DNA from: an uncultured Prevotella sp.
Lineage (GTDB): Bacteria > Bacteroidota > Bacteroidia > Bacteroidales > Bacteroidaceae
Assembly (NCBI GenBank): GCA_938023885.1
Contig: CALJCU010000155.1
Coordinates: 1 to 6,073, forward strand
Direction: 5' to 3'
DNA: 6,073 nucleotides
The notes under the pieces are model-generated. The model did not search any database. It saw only the letters and a list, made by a program, of their open reading frames with translations, and was not told where the DNA came from. Below are positions 1 through 6,073 of this stretch, in pieces; positions within the stretch are counted from its first letter, which is position 1, and each line of letters starts with the position of its first letter. The position numbers and the translations under genes were made by a program.

Positions 1-24
1 TTAGGTGTGAAAGTATCGTTCTAA
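1..24 (+). CDS. C-terminal end of a SusC-family TonB-dependent outer-membrane transporter (partial)
   Basis: Frame 1 reads LGVKVSF followed by TAA at 22-24. A final beta-strand with alternating hydrophobic residues and a terminal phenylalanine is the usual end of outer-membrane beta-barrels and is recognised by the BAM machinery. SusC-type receptors are normally encoded directly upstream of their SusD partner, and a SusD-family gene starts 15 bases later. SusC forms the TonB-driven channel that imports oligosaccharides, with SusD as its extracellular lid. Only seven codons lie in the window, so the assignment rests on the terminal motif plus context. No plug domain or TonB box can be seen here. 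By position this would be the XusC equivalent. Confidence 0.8.
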   Translation, partial: LGVKVSF

Positions 25-39
25 TTATCATCCACTATC

Positions 40-1857
40 ATGAAAAACACAATGAAAACAAAATATATCTTAGCGTCAGCCTTTCTCCTCTCCACGACGC
101 TGTTCTCTTCCTGCGAGGATATGTTCTCGCCGGCTATCGAGAACCAGCGCAATGAAGAGGCCATGGAAGCTGAGCCTTCCTATGCTGAGGGCTTCCTCGC
201 CAACGCTTACGTGCTGCTCCCATACCAGGACTCGCCCACAAGCGACGTAGCGACCGACGATGCCGTGAGCAACGACCAATCGAATAGTTACCTCAAGATG
301 GCGACAGGCTCCTGGGCTTCCGACAACGACCCGATGAGCCAGTGGCAGTCGAGGTTCAATGCCATCCAGTATATCAACATCTTCCTCCGGCACTGCGACA
401 AGGTAAAATGGGCCAACGGGGAGCCGCTCCGCACGCTTTTCAACGACCAGTTCAAAGGCCAAGCTTATGCGCTGCGTGCTCTCCAGCAGTATTTCCTGCT
501 GCGCGCCCATGCCGGCTACACCGACGACGGCAAGCTGATGGGCTACCCCATCCACACGCAGTCGGAGACCTCATCGACCGACTTCAACCAGTCGCGTAAC
601 ACCTTCAAGGAGTGCTACGACCAGATCATGGCCGACATCGACAGTGCATTGGAGCATCTGCCGCTCGAATACGGTGACATCGCTTCCGACGCTGCCGTGC
701 CGGCCAAATACACGAAGATCGGTGCCACGATGGCTGAGTACAACCGTGCCTTCGGCTCCCACTTCTCCGGCATGATGAACGGCAAGTCCCTCGAGGCGCT
801 CCGTGCCCAGCTCTCGCTGCTCGCTGCCAGTCCGGCCTACAACGGCGACAGCAACGTCAGCTGGGAGACGGCCGCCGACAACGCAGCTACCGTGCTCGAC
901 CGCATCGGCGGCGGCAGCGGCATGGATCCCACAGGATGGAAATGGTTCGACAACACGACTTATATCGACAATATGGGCTCCGCGGAAGTGCCTGCCGAGG
1001 TGATATGGCGTGGCTCACGCGGGGAGAGCAGCGACATGGAAAGCAACGACTTCCCGCCGTCGCTCTACGGCAAAGGCCGTATCAATCCTACGCAGAACCT
1101 CGTGGATGCTTTCCCCGACGTGGACGGCTACCCCATCACCGATGCCAACAGTGTGTACGACAAGACAGATCCTTACGCCAACCGTGATCCGCGTCTCGCT
1201 GAATACATCCTCTACAACGGACAGAAGATGGGCTCGACGAACAAAGAGATTATCACGGGCACCTACGGCACCAACCGCGACGCTATCAACCGCGAGAACG
1301 GTGTGTCGACCCGCACAGGCTACTACCTACGCAAACTGCTGCGTAGCGACGTCAACCTCGATCCGAACAGCACCACAAAGCGTTACCACTATACCGCTTA
1401 CATGCGTTATACGGAGATCTTCCTCGACTATGCCGAGGCTGCCAACGAGGCCTGGGGCCCACAGGGCAAAGGCTCACACAGCTACTCCGCTTACGACGTC
1501 ATCAAGGCGCTGCGTCACCGTGCCGGCATCGGACTGGGCAATGGCGACGCTTACCTCGAAAGCATCAAAGGCGACAAGGACAAGATGCGGGAGCTCATCC
1601 GAAACGAGCGCCGACTCGAGCTCTGCTTCGAGAACCAGCGCTTCTATGACCTCAGACGGTGGAAAGTGAACCCCAGTGTGCTCAACATGCCGGCTAAAGG
1701 CATGGAGATCGGACAGGACGACAACGGCAACCTCACCTACAAAGAGTTGCCTAGTGTCGAGGCTCGCGACTACAAGGACTATATGTATTATGGTCCCATT
1801 CCCTACACCGAGTGTCTGAAGTTCAGTAACCTCAAACAGAACAAAGGCTGGAAATAA
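40..1857 (+). CDS. xusD: SusD/RagB-family glycan-binding outer-membrane lipoprotein (XusD-like)
   Basis: This is the extracellular glycan-binding lid of a SusC/SusD importer, here probably for xylo-oligosaccharides. The N-terminus is a lipoprotein signal peptide: basic start, hydrophobic stretch, then LFSSC with Cys25 as the lipidation site, followed by acidic Glu-Asp as in many surface-exported Bacteroidota lipoproteins. SusD hallmarks are the N-terminal helix FKGQAYALRALQQYF (138-152), the TPR-like segment YMRYTEIFLDYAEAANEA (454-471), IRNERRLELCFENQRFYDLR (520-539), and a C-terminal FSNLKQNKGW close to the family's usual QNPGW ending. At 605 residues it is somewhat longer than many family members (about 500-580). 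Start 40 is preferred, although Met5 (position 52) would also leave an intact signal peptide. It follows the SusC end by 15 bases and precedes the XusE-like gene by 42. Family assignment is firm; xylan specificity is inferred from the adjacent GH10 gene. Confidence 0.95.
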   Translation: MKNTMKTKYILASAFLLSTTLFSSCEDMFSPAIENQRNEEAMEAEPSYAEGFLANAYVLLPYQDSPTSDVATDDAVSNDQSNSYLKMATGSWASDNDPMSQWQSRFNAIQYINIFLRHCDKVKWANGEPLRTLFNDQFKGQAYALRALQQYFLLRAHAGYTDDGKLMGYPIHTQSETSSTDFNQSRNTFKECYDQIMADIDSALEHLPLEYGDIASDAAVPAKYTKIGATMAEYNRAFGSHFSGMMNGKSLEALRAQLSLLAASPAYNGDSNVSWETAADNAATVLDRIGGGSGMDPTGWKWFDNTTYIDNMGSAEVPAEVIWRGSRGESSDMESNDFPPSLYGKGRINPTQNLVDAFPDVDGYPITDANSVYDKTDPYANRDPRLAEYILYNGQKMGSTNKEIITGTYGTNRDAINRENGVSTRTGYYLRKLLRSDVNLDPNSTTKRYHYTAYMRYTEIFLDYAEAANEAWGPQGKGSHSYSAYDVIKALRHRAGIGLGNGDAYLESIKGDKDKMRELIRNERRLELCFENQRFYDLRRWKVNPSVLNMPAKGMEIGQDDNGNLTYKELPSVEARDYKDYMYYGPIPYTECLKFSNLKQNKGWK

Positions 1858-1899
1858 TCTCGTATCAACATTACCAACAGTGCATATAAAAGATTCATT

Positions 1900-2931
1900 A
1901 TGAAACTCACAAAATATATTTCTCTCCTCTCGCTCGCAGCCCTCACAGGCTTCATGACTTCTTGCGAGAATGGCAGTCAGGACTTTCCCGACTTCGATTA
2001 TACGACGGTCTACTTCGCCTATCAGAATCCTATCCGCACCATTGTCTTAGGTGTGGATGAGACGACGGATGTCACGCCCGACAACAACCACGAGTGCAGC
2101 ATCATCGCCACGATGGGTGGCAGCTACAACGGCTCCAACGCCAAGGTGCAGATTGCTGTCGATCCCACGCTTGTCGACCATCTCTATTTCAGTGACGGCC
2201 GTAAGGTGGAGGCTATGCCGGAGAGCTACTATAGTCTCTCCACGACAACACTCGACTACGGTGGCGGCTTGACGGGTGCCACGAAGGTGAAACTCAACGA
2301 TGCGTTCTTTGCTGATCCGAAGTCGATTGAGAACACGTATGTCATCCCCGTGAAGATGACATCCGTGGCTGGCGCCGACTCCATCCTCTCCGGCAAGCCT
2401 GTCGTCGACGGTGAGACCCCACAGCTGACGAATACCACCCGTTGGGATCCGGCACCGAAGAGCTACACACTCTATCTCGTGAAATACATCAACCAGTATA
2501 CTGCCAACTACCTGCAGAAAGGTGAGGACGACATCACGATCAACGGCACCACGACAAAGGTGTCGCATGGTGGGGCTGAGGTAGAGAACGGCACCGTGGT
2601 GAAAGGTATCACGACACGCTCCCTCTCAGCCATCAACTGGCCCGTGAGCTACACCGTCAGTGGCAAGACGTTGACCGCTAATCTCATCCTTACCTTCGAT
2701 GACAAGGGCAACGGCACTGTGACGACAGACACCGAAGGCGTCACCGTCTCCGGCACCGCTTCTTTCGTGCAGGATGCTGGCACATGGAACAAGAAGCAGC
2801 GTCAAGGTATCAACTATGACCTCACGCTCTCCTTCTCTGATGGTAACAAGGTAGTGACAAAGGGTCTGCTCACCATGCGCGACCGTGGCGTGACGGCAGC
2901 TCAGGAGTTCACAACAGAATATAAAAACTAA
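1900..2931 (+). CDS. xusE: DUF1735/BT_3987-like surface lipoprotein, XusE-like putative surface glycan-binding protein
   Basis: This is a predicted outer-membrane lipoprotein of 343 residues. The signal peptide ends at MTSC, with Cys22 as the lipidation site. Residues about 34-170 resemble the DUF1735 (BT_3987-like N-terminal) beta-sandwich: it opens with VYFAYQNPIRTIVLG (37-51), has a YYSLS segment, and closes with TYVIPVKMTSV (146-156). Residues about 188-343 resemble the domain that often follows it (DUF4361-like), with YTLYLVKYINQYTANYLQKG (189-208) and a C-terminal TKGLLTMRDRG segment. Proteins of this type sit immediately after susD in xylan loci (XusE in Prevotella bryantii) and are thought to be surface glycan-binding proteins. 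I see no catalytic motif. An A-rich stretch (ATAAAAGA, about 1885-1892) precedes the ATG in place of a Shine-Dalgarno sequence, as is common in Bacteroidota. The domain names come from remembered family patterns; the binding role is inference. Confidence 0.82.
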   Translation: MKLTKYISLLSLAALTGFMTSCENGSQDFPDFDYTTVYFAYQNPIRTIVLGVDETTDVTPDNNHECSIIATMGGSYNGSNAKVQIAVDPTLVDHLYFSDGRKVEAMPESYYSLSTTTLDYGGGLTGATKVKLNDAFFADPKSIENTYVIPVKMTSVAGADSILSGKPVVDGETPQLTNTTRWDPAPKSYTLYLVKYINQYTANYLQKGEDDITINGTTTKVSHGGAEVENGTVVKGITTRSLSAINWPVSYTVSGKTLTANLILTFDDKGNGTVTTDTEGVTVSGTASFVQDAGTWNKKQRQGINYDLTLSFSDGNKVVTKGLLTMRDRGVTAAQEFTTEYKN

Positions 2932-2942
2932 AAGCGAAAACC

Positions 2943-5087
2943 ATGAAAAGATATAAATATCTTATGTTGGCAGCGGCTCTGGCAGCCTTCACCTCGTGCG
3001 CCGATGACAAGTACGAGACTTTCCGGACTGCCTCTACCGACGATCCCAACTATGCGTATCTGAACGACTACGCTGAACTGAAGACGTATATCGACAGGGC
3101 TAAATATCCCAACTTCAAGCTCTGCGGCGCCACAAGCGCCTCGGAGTTCAACAAGCAGGAGCTCGTCTATGCCCTCGATGTGTCCAACTTCGATGAGCTC
3201 GTCACGGGCAATGACTTTAAGATGGGTTCCGTCGTCAGTGCCGACGGCACGATGGACTTCTCCACGATTCAGACGTTCATCAAGAACACTACCGATGCAG
3301 GCCTCTCCGTCTACGGACATAACCTCGTGTGGCACTCGCAGCAACCCGTGAAATGGCTCAACAGCCTCATCGCAGACAAGGTGCCGAGTGGTTCTGCTGG
3401 CAACAACGACGTCTTCAAATACACCTTCGATGACGGTAAGAATCTAGGTGGATGGGGTAACGGCTCTACACGTACTATCGTCAGTAAGAGTTCACATGAC
3501 GGAACAGCGTGCCTGGAGATCAACAACCCTACAAAGGCCGACTCGTGGAGCGCACAGGTCGCTGCCGACTTCGGTGAAGCGCTGAAAGTAGGGACAACCT
3601 ATACGCTGACACTGTGGATCAAAGGTGACAACGAAGGTTCCATCACGGCTGGCTTCCAGAACCCCAATGGATACAAAGGCTGCGGCGACTTCCCCGTCAT
3701 CAACTTCTCCAAAGACTGGCAGAAGGTGGCCGTAGAAACAGCCTGCACTGGTGAGGGCGCTACCCGTTTTCTCTTCAACGTAGGTGCCTATGCTGGAAAG
3801 ATTGACATCGACGATGTAGAACTCTACACGCCTGCTGCCGCTACCGTGCAGATCCCAAAGGATGACTTCAAAGCTGACTTCGAGGATGGCTCAACGCTCG
3901 CTGGATGGGGCAACGGCTCGACCCGCGAGGTCGTCTCCGGCTCACACGACGGCAGTAAGTGCATGAAAGTGCACAACCCGTCGAAGACCAACAGCTGGTC
4001 GTGCCAGTGTGCCATCGACTTCTCCGACGCCTTGAAAGAAGGCGAGACTTATTACCTCCACTTCTGGGCCAAGGCTGATGCTGAAGGCACGGTAGGTGCC
4101 GGATTCCAAAACCCGTCCAATTACTCGGGCCGTGGCGACTTTCCCGCTTTCACGCCCACGAATCAATGGAAAGAGTTTAAGCTCTCGACAAAGGTGACGG
4201 GTGACAACTGCAAACGTCTGACACTCAACCTCGGTACGCTGGCCGGCAACATGTACTTCGATGATGTTGAAATCTACCACATGGTGTCGTCCAACACCAT
4301 CCCGCTCACCGACAAGGAGAAGAAAGACACGCTCACATGGGCTATGGACCGCTGGATCAAAGGCATGATGGAAGCCTGCGACAGCAAGGTGAAAGCCTGG
4401 GATCTCGTCAATGAGCCGATGTCGGACGGTGCACCGACAGAACTGAAGACTGCCAAGCGCGACGGAGGCGAAGATGCTGCGAAGAACTTCTACTGGCAGG
4501 ACTACCTCGGCAAGGACTATGCCCGCACGGCTGCCGCCCTCGCCCGCAAGTATGGACCTAAGGGCCTCAAACTCTTCATCAACGACTATAACCTCGAGGC
4601 TGCCTACAACAACAACGCAAAGTGCGATGGTCTCATCAACATGATCAAATACTGGGAGAGCGACGGCGTGACGAAGATCGATGGCATCGGCACGCAGATG
4701 CACGTCACTTACAGCATGAACCCGACGACACAGGCCGCTAATGAGGCTGCCGTGACGAACATGTTCAAGAAGCTCGCTGCCACTGGTAAGCTCATCCGTG
4801 TATCGGAACTCGACATGGGTATCGCTGACAAGGATGGCAACACCATCTACACCGAGAACGTGACGGAGGATGAGCACCACGCCATGGCCAGCTACTATAA
4901 GTTCATCGTGGAGCAGTATCTATCCATCATCCCCGTTGCACAGCAGTACGGCATCTGCGCATGGGGTATCACCGACAGTAAGAAAGGCAGTGGCTGGCGT
5001 GCCGGTGAGCCTATCGGCCTGTGGACTGTGAACTACACCCGCAAGCACACCTATGCCGGATTTGCCGACGGACTGGCAGGAAAATAA
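2943..5087 (+). CDS. xyn10C: GH10 endo-beta-1,4-xylanase lipoprotein, catalytic domain interrupted by tandem CBMs
   Basis: This enzyme cleaves internal beta-1,4 bonds of xylan by a retaining mechanism. The signal peptide ends at FTSC, with Cys19 followed by ADDK, which suggests cell-surface anchoring. The first GH10 segment (about 35-145) carries GNDFKMGS (89-96, Lys93) and GHNLVWHSQQP (125-135). The barrel is then interrupted by two carbohydrate-binding modules (about 157-296 and 307-446). It resumes near TIPLTDKEKK (452-461), with acid/base Glu491 in WDLVNEP, FINDYNLE, Gln585 and His587 in GTQMH, nucleophile Glu622 in VSELDMG, and AWGITD with GSGWR near the end. All expected catalytic residues are present, so the enzyme should be active. 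The same layout is known for P. bryantii Xyn10C and Bacteroides homologues, which also lie next to the SusC/D-XusE genes. Without the insert the protein is close to a normal single-domain GH10. It starts 11 bases after the XusE-like stop. Confidence 0.96.
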   Translation: MKRYKYLMLAAALAAFTSCADDKYETFRTASTDDPNYAYLNDYAELKTYIDRAKYPNFKLCGATSASEFNKQELVYALDVSNFDELVTGNDFKMGSVVSADGTMDFSTIQTFIKNTTDAGLSVYGHNLVWHSQQPVKWLNSLIADKVPSGSAGNNDVFKYTFDDGKNLGGWGNGSTRTIVSKSSHDGTACLEINNPTKADSWSAQVAADFGEALKVGTTYTLTLWIKGDNEGSITAGFQNPNGYKGCGDFPVINFSKDWQKVAVETACTGEGATRFLFNVGAYAGKIDIDDVELYTPAAATVQIPKDDFKADFEDGSTLAGWGNGSTREVVSGSHDGSKCMKVHNPSKTNSWSCQCAIDFSDALKEGETYYLHFWAKADAEGTVGAGFQNPSNYSGRGDFPAFTPTNQWKEFKLSTKVTGDNCKRLTLNLGTLAGNMYFDDVEIYHMVSSNTIPLTDKEKKDTLTWAMDRWIKGMMEACDSKVKAWDLVNEPMSDGAPTELKTAKRDGGEDAAKNFYWQDYLGKDYARTAAALARKYGPKGLKLFINDYNLEAAYNNNAKCDGLINMIKYWESDGVTKIDGIGTQMHVTYSMNPTTQAANEAAVTNMFKKLAATGKLIRVSELDMGIADKDGNTIYTENVTEDEHHAMASYYKFIVEQYLSIIPVAQQYGICAWGITDSKKGSGWRAGEPIGLWTVNYTRKHTYAGFADGLAGK
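3411..3830 (+). repeat. First copy of tandem CBM repeat inserted in the GH10 domain (CBM4/9/22-like)
   Basis: Residues about 157-296 of the xylanase form a beta-sandwich-type binding module. It opens with YTFDDGKNLGGWGNGSTR (160-177) and ends with IDIDDVELYT (287-296), the typical calcium-site-like last strand of CBM4/9/22-type modules. Aligned by eye with the second copy, about half of some 138 positions are identical, including WGNGSTR, SHDG, the tryptophan at 202, GFQNP, GDFP and DDVE. Trp171, Trp202 and Tyr244 are candidate aromatic contacts for xylan. The module boundaries are estimates, and the exact CBM family cannot be fixed without a profile search. Confidence 0.85.
3861..4280 (+). 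repeat. Second copy of tandem CBM repeat inserted in the GH10 domain (CBM4/9/22-like)
   Basis: Residues about 307-446 repeat the preceding module: FEDGSTLAGWGNGSTRE (313-329), SHDG, GFQNP (387-391), GRGDFP (396-401) and FDDVEIYH (439-446). A short linker of about ten residues separates the copies. The tryptophans at 322 and 352 and Tyr394 match Trp171, Trp202 and Tyr244 of copy one. This copy differs by a Cys-Gln-Cys at 354-356, where copy one has Ala-Gln-Val, and by Arg397 in place of Cys247. DNA identity is highest over the WGNGSTR codons but is otherwise diverged, which points to an old duplication. Confidence 0.85.
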
Positions 5088-5108
5088 TATCTTCGGAACA
5101 AATACGAT

Positions 5109-6073
5109 ATGTCAAGAAACTTCATTTGCTTTCAATATGCACTGTTGGCAATGGTAACCCTTACCCCGTCCGCTGTGGCGCGGGCGAGGGTTCTGCCAGC
5201 ACGTGTCTTCCAAAGCGGGATGGTGCTCCAGCGTAATAAGCCTATCGCTGTCTGGGGTACAGCTGACAAGGGCGAGACGTTTAAGGTGACGTTCCGCGGT
5301 AAGACGATCAATGTGACGACAGACGCCAATGGTCATTGGAAAACTACACTTCCTCAGCAGAAAGCCGGAGGTCCTTACCGTCTCATCATCGATCGCGACA
5401 CGCTGCGCGACATCCTTGTGGGTGACGTGTGGCTCTGCTCGGGACAGTCGAACATGGATGTCACCGTCTCTCGCGTGGCACCCCAGTATCCGGATGTCAC
5501 GGAGACCTACAGCAACGACCGCGTGCGGCTGTTGCGCGTAGATCAGGTAGCCTCCGTGGCAGGGCCACAGACTGACTTCCATACCTCTGGCTGGCATCAT
5601 CTCACACCCCAGTCGGCCGCTAACTTCTCCGCCATTGGCTATTTCCTCGGCCGCAAGCGCGAAGAAGAGACAGGGGTCCCGCAGGGCATGATCTGTAACA
5701 GTTGGGGAGGCACGCCGATAGAAGCCTGGGTACCCGAAGACTCACTCGCCGACTATCCTCGTTACCTCGACAAGCTCCATCTCTATACACCGCAGTATGT
5801 AGAGACACAGAATAAGGCCAACGCCTTGATGAATAACCGCTGGACCGACGAGCTCAACCGTAAGGATCCGGGACTGCGTGAAGGGTGGACGGGCTCTTGC
5901 GATGACAATCCGTGGCCGCTCTATAATCAATATGCCAAGACCTGGGCACAACAAAACGGACGGGGCATAGTCGGCTCTATATGGATGCGGCAACATTTTC
6001 ATATCGACAAGGCACATGACGGCATGGCTGCTCTGCTCCTCCTCGGCACCCTCTACGATGCCGACTACACCTA
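5109..6073 (+). CDS. Sialate O-acetylesterase-like SGNH carbohydrate esterase, probably CE20-type (5' part, cut by window edge)
   Basis: An open frame of 321 complete codons continues past the right edge. The N-terminus is a hydrophobic signal peptide (MSRNFICFQYALLAMVTL, with likely cleavage near AVARA, residues 22-26). It has no lipobox cysteine, so a periplasmic or otherwise non-lipidated protein is likely. Residues about 28-95 form the beta-sandwich typical of this family (MVLQRNKPIAVWG, then GGPYRL). GDVWLCSGQSNM (105-116) is SGNH block I with nucleophile Ser114. FSAIGYFLGR follows, then CNSWGGTPIEAWV (196-208), which holds the block III asparagine (Asn197). From about residue 275, GSIWMRQHF and LLLLGTLYDADYT resemble the start of the jelly-roll insert that splits the SGNH domain in CE20-like proteins. 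The catalytic Asp/His block lies outside the window. It follows the xylanase stop by 21 bases. Removal of acetyl groups from xylan fragments is inferred from context; sialic acid as the substrate seems less likely here. Confidence 0.88.
   Translation, partial: MSRNFICFQYALLAMVTLTPSAVARARVLPARVFQSGMVLQRNKPIAVWGTADKGETFKVTFRGKTINVTTDANGHWKTTLPQQKAGGPYRLIIDRDTLRDILVGDVWLCSGQSNMDVTVSRVAPQYPDVTETYSNDRVRLLRVDQVASVAGPQTDFHTSGWHHLTPQSAANFSAIGYFLGRKREEETGVPQGMICNSWGGTPIEAWVPEDSLADYPRYLDKLHLYTPQYVETQNKANALMNNRWTDELNRKDPGLREGWTGSCDDNPWPLYNQYAKTWAQQNGRGIVGSIWMRQHFHIDKAHDGMAALLLLGTLYDADYT

Noticed and set aside
76..555. 159-codon minus-strand open frame at the start of the SusD gene
   Set aside because: It is antisense to the signal peptide and conserved N-terminal SusD region and its translation resembles no known family.
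1010..1669. 219-codon + strand frame inside the SusD gene
   Set aside because: It overlaps the SusD frame throughout, is rich in Thr, Ser, Arg and Ala as expected for an out-of-frame reading, and shows no family motif.
1858..1899. Possible promoter or regulatory site in the largest intergenic gap (42 bases)
   Set aside because: No Bacteroidota-type -7 (TAnnTTTG) element and no stem-loop is visible; only an A-rich patch before the start codon, which fits translation initiation.
3942..4880. 312-codon open frame on the minus strand inside the xylanase gene
   Set aside because: It is antisense to conserved GH10 and CBM coding sequence, has no recognisable domain, and is explained by the biased third-position composition of the + strand gene.
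5021..5236. Short + strand frame bridging the xylanase end and the esterase start
   Set aside because: It overlaps the conserved C-terminus of the xylanase and the beta-sandwich of the esterase in another frame; the esterase frame from 5109 is open to the window edge and carries family motifs.
5109..6073. Possible frameshifted or broken esterase, because only short closed frames appear in this stretch
   Set aside because: Codon-by-codon reading from 5109 shows one uninterrupted frame to 6071. It simply has no stop inside the window.

Overview
The window reads as part of a xylan polysaccharide utilisation locus (PUL) from a Bacteroidota bacterium, most likely a Prevotella-type member of the Bacteroidales. 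The reasons are the SusC/SusD tandem, Bacteroidota-style lipoprotein signal peptides, start sites with no clear Shine-Dalgarno sequence, and a gene order matching the Xus core (susC - susD - XusE-type lipoprotein - GH10 xylanase) known from Prevotella bryantii and xylan-degrading Bacteroides. GC content looks to be in the mid-50s percent by eye, which is higher than P. bryantii itself. The genus is therefore an inference.

Layout, all on the + strand. Positions 1-24 are the last seven codons and stop of a SusC-type TonB-dependent transporter. Positions 40-1857 encode a 605-residue SusD-family lipoprotein. Positions 1900-2931 encode a 343-residue surface lipoprotein of the DUF1735/BT_3987-like (XusE) type. 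Positions 2943-5087 encode a 714-residue GH10 endo-xylanase lipoprotein whose catalytic domain is split by two tandem carbohydrate-binding modules. A sialate O-acetylesterase-like (SGNH, probably CE20-type) esterase starts at 5109 and runs off the right edge in an open frame. The gaps are 15, 42, 11 and 21 bases. All four complete gene ends use TAA, and no terminator or internal promoter is visible, so this looks like one operon.

Inferred working model: the surface xylanase holds and cuts xylan. The XusE-type lipoprotein and SusD bind the fragments, and SusC imports them. The esterase, which has a non-lipoprotein signal peptide, probably removes acetyl groups from the imported oligosaccharides in the periplasm.

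I found no clearly undescribed system. The most distinctive element is the interrupted GH10 domain, an architecture already known in gut and rumen Bacteroidota. The 605-residue SusD, the divergence of the two binding modules, and the identity of the truncated esterase are the points most worth checking.
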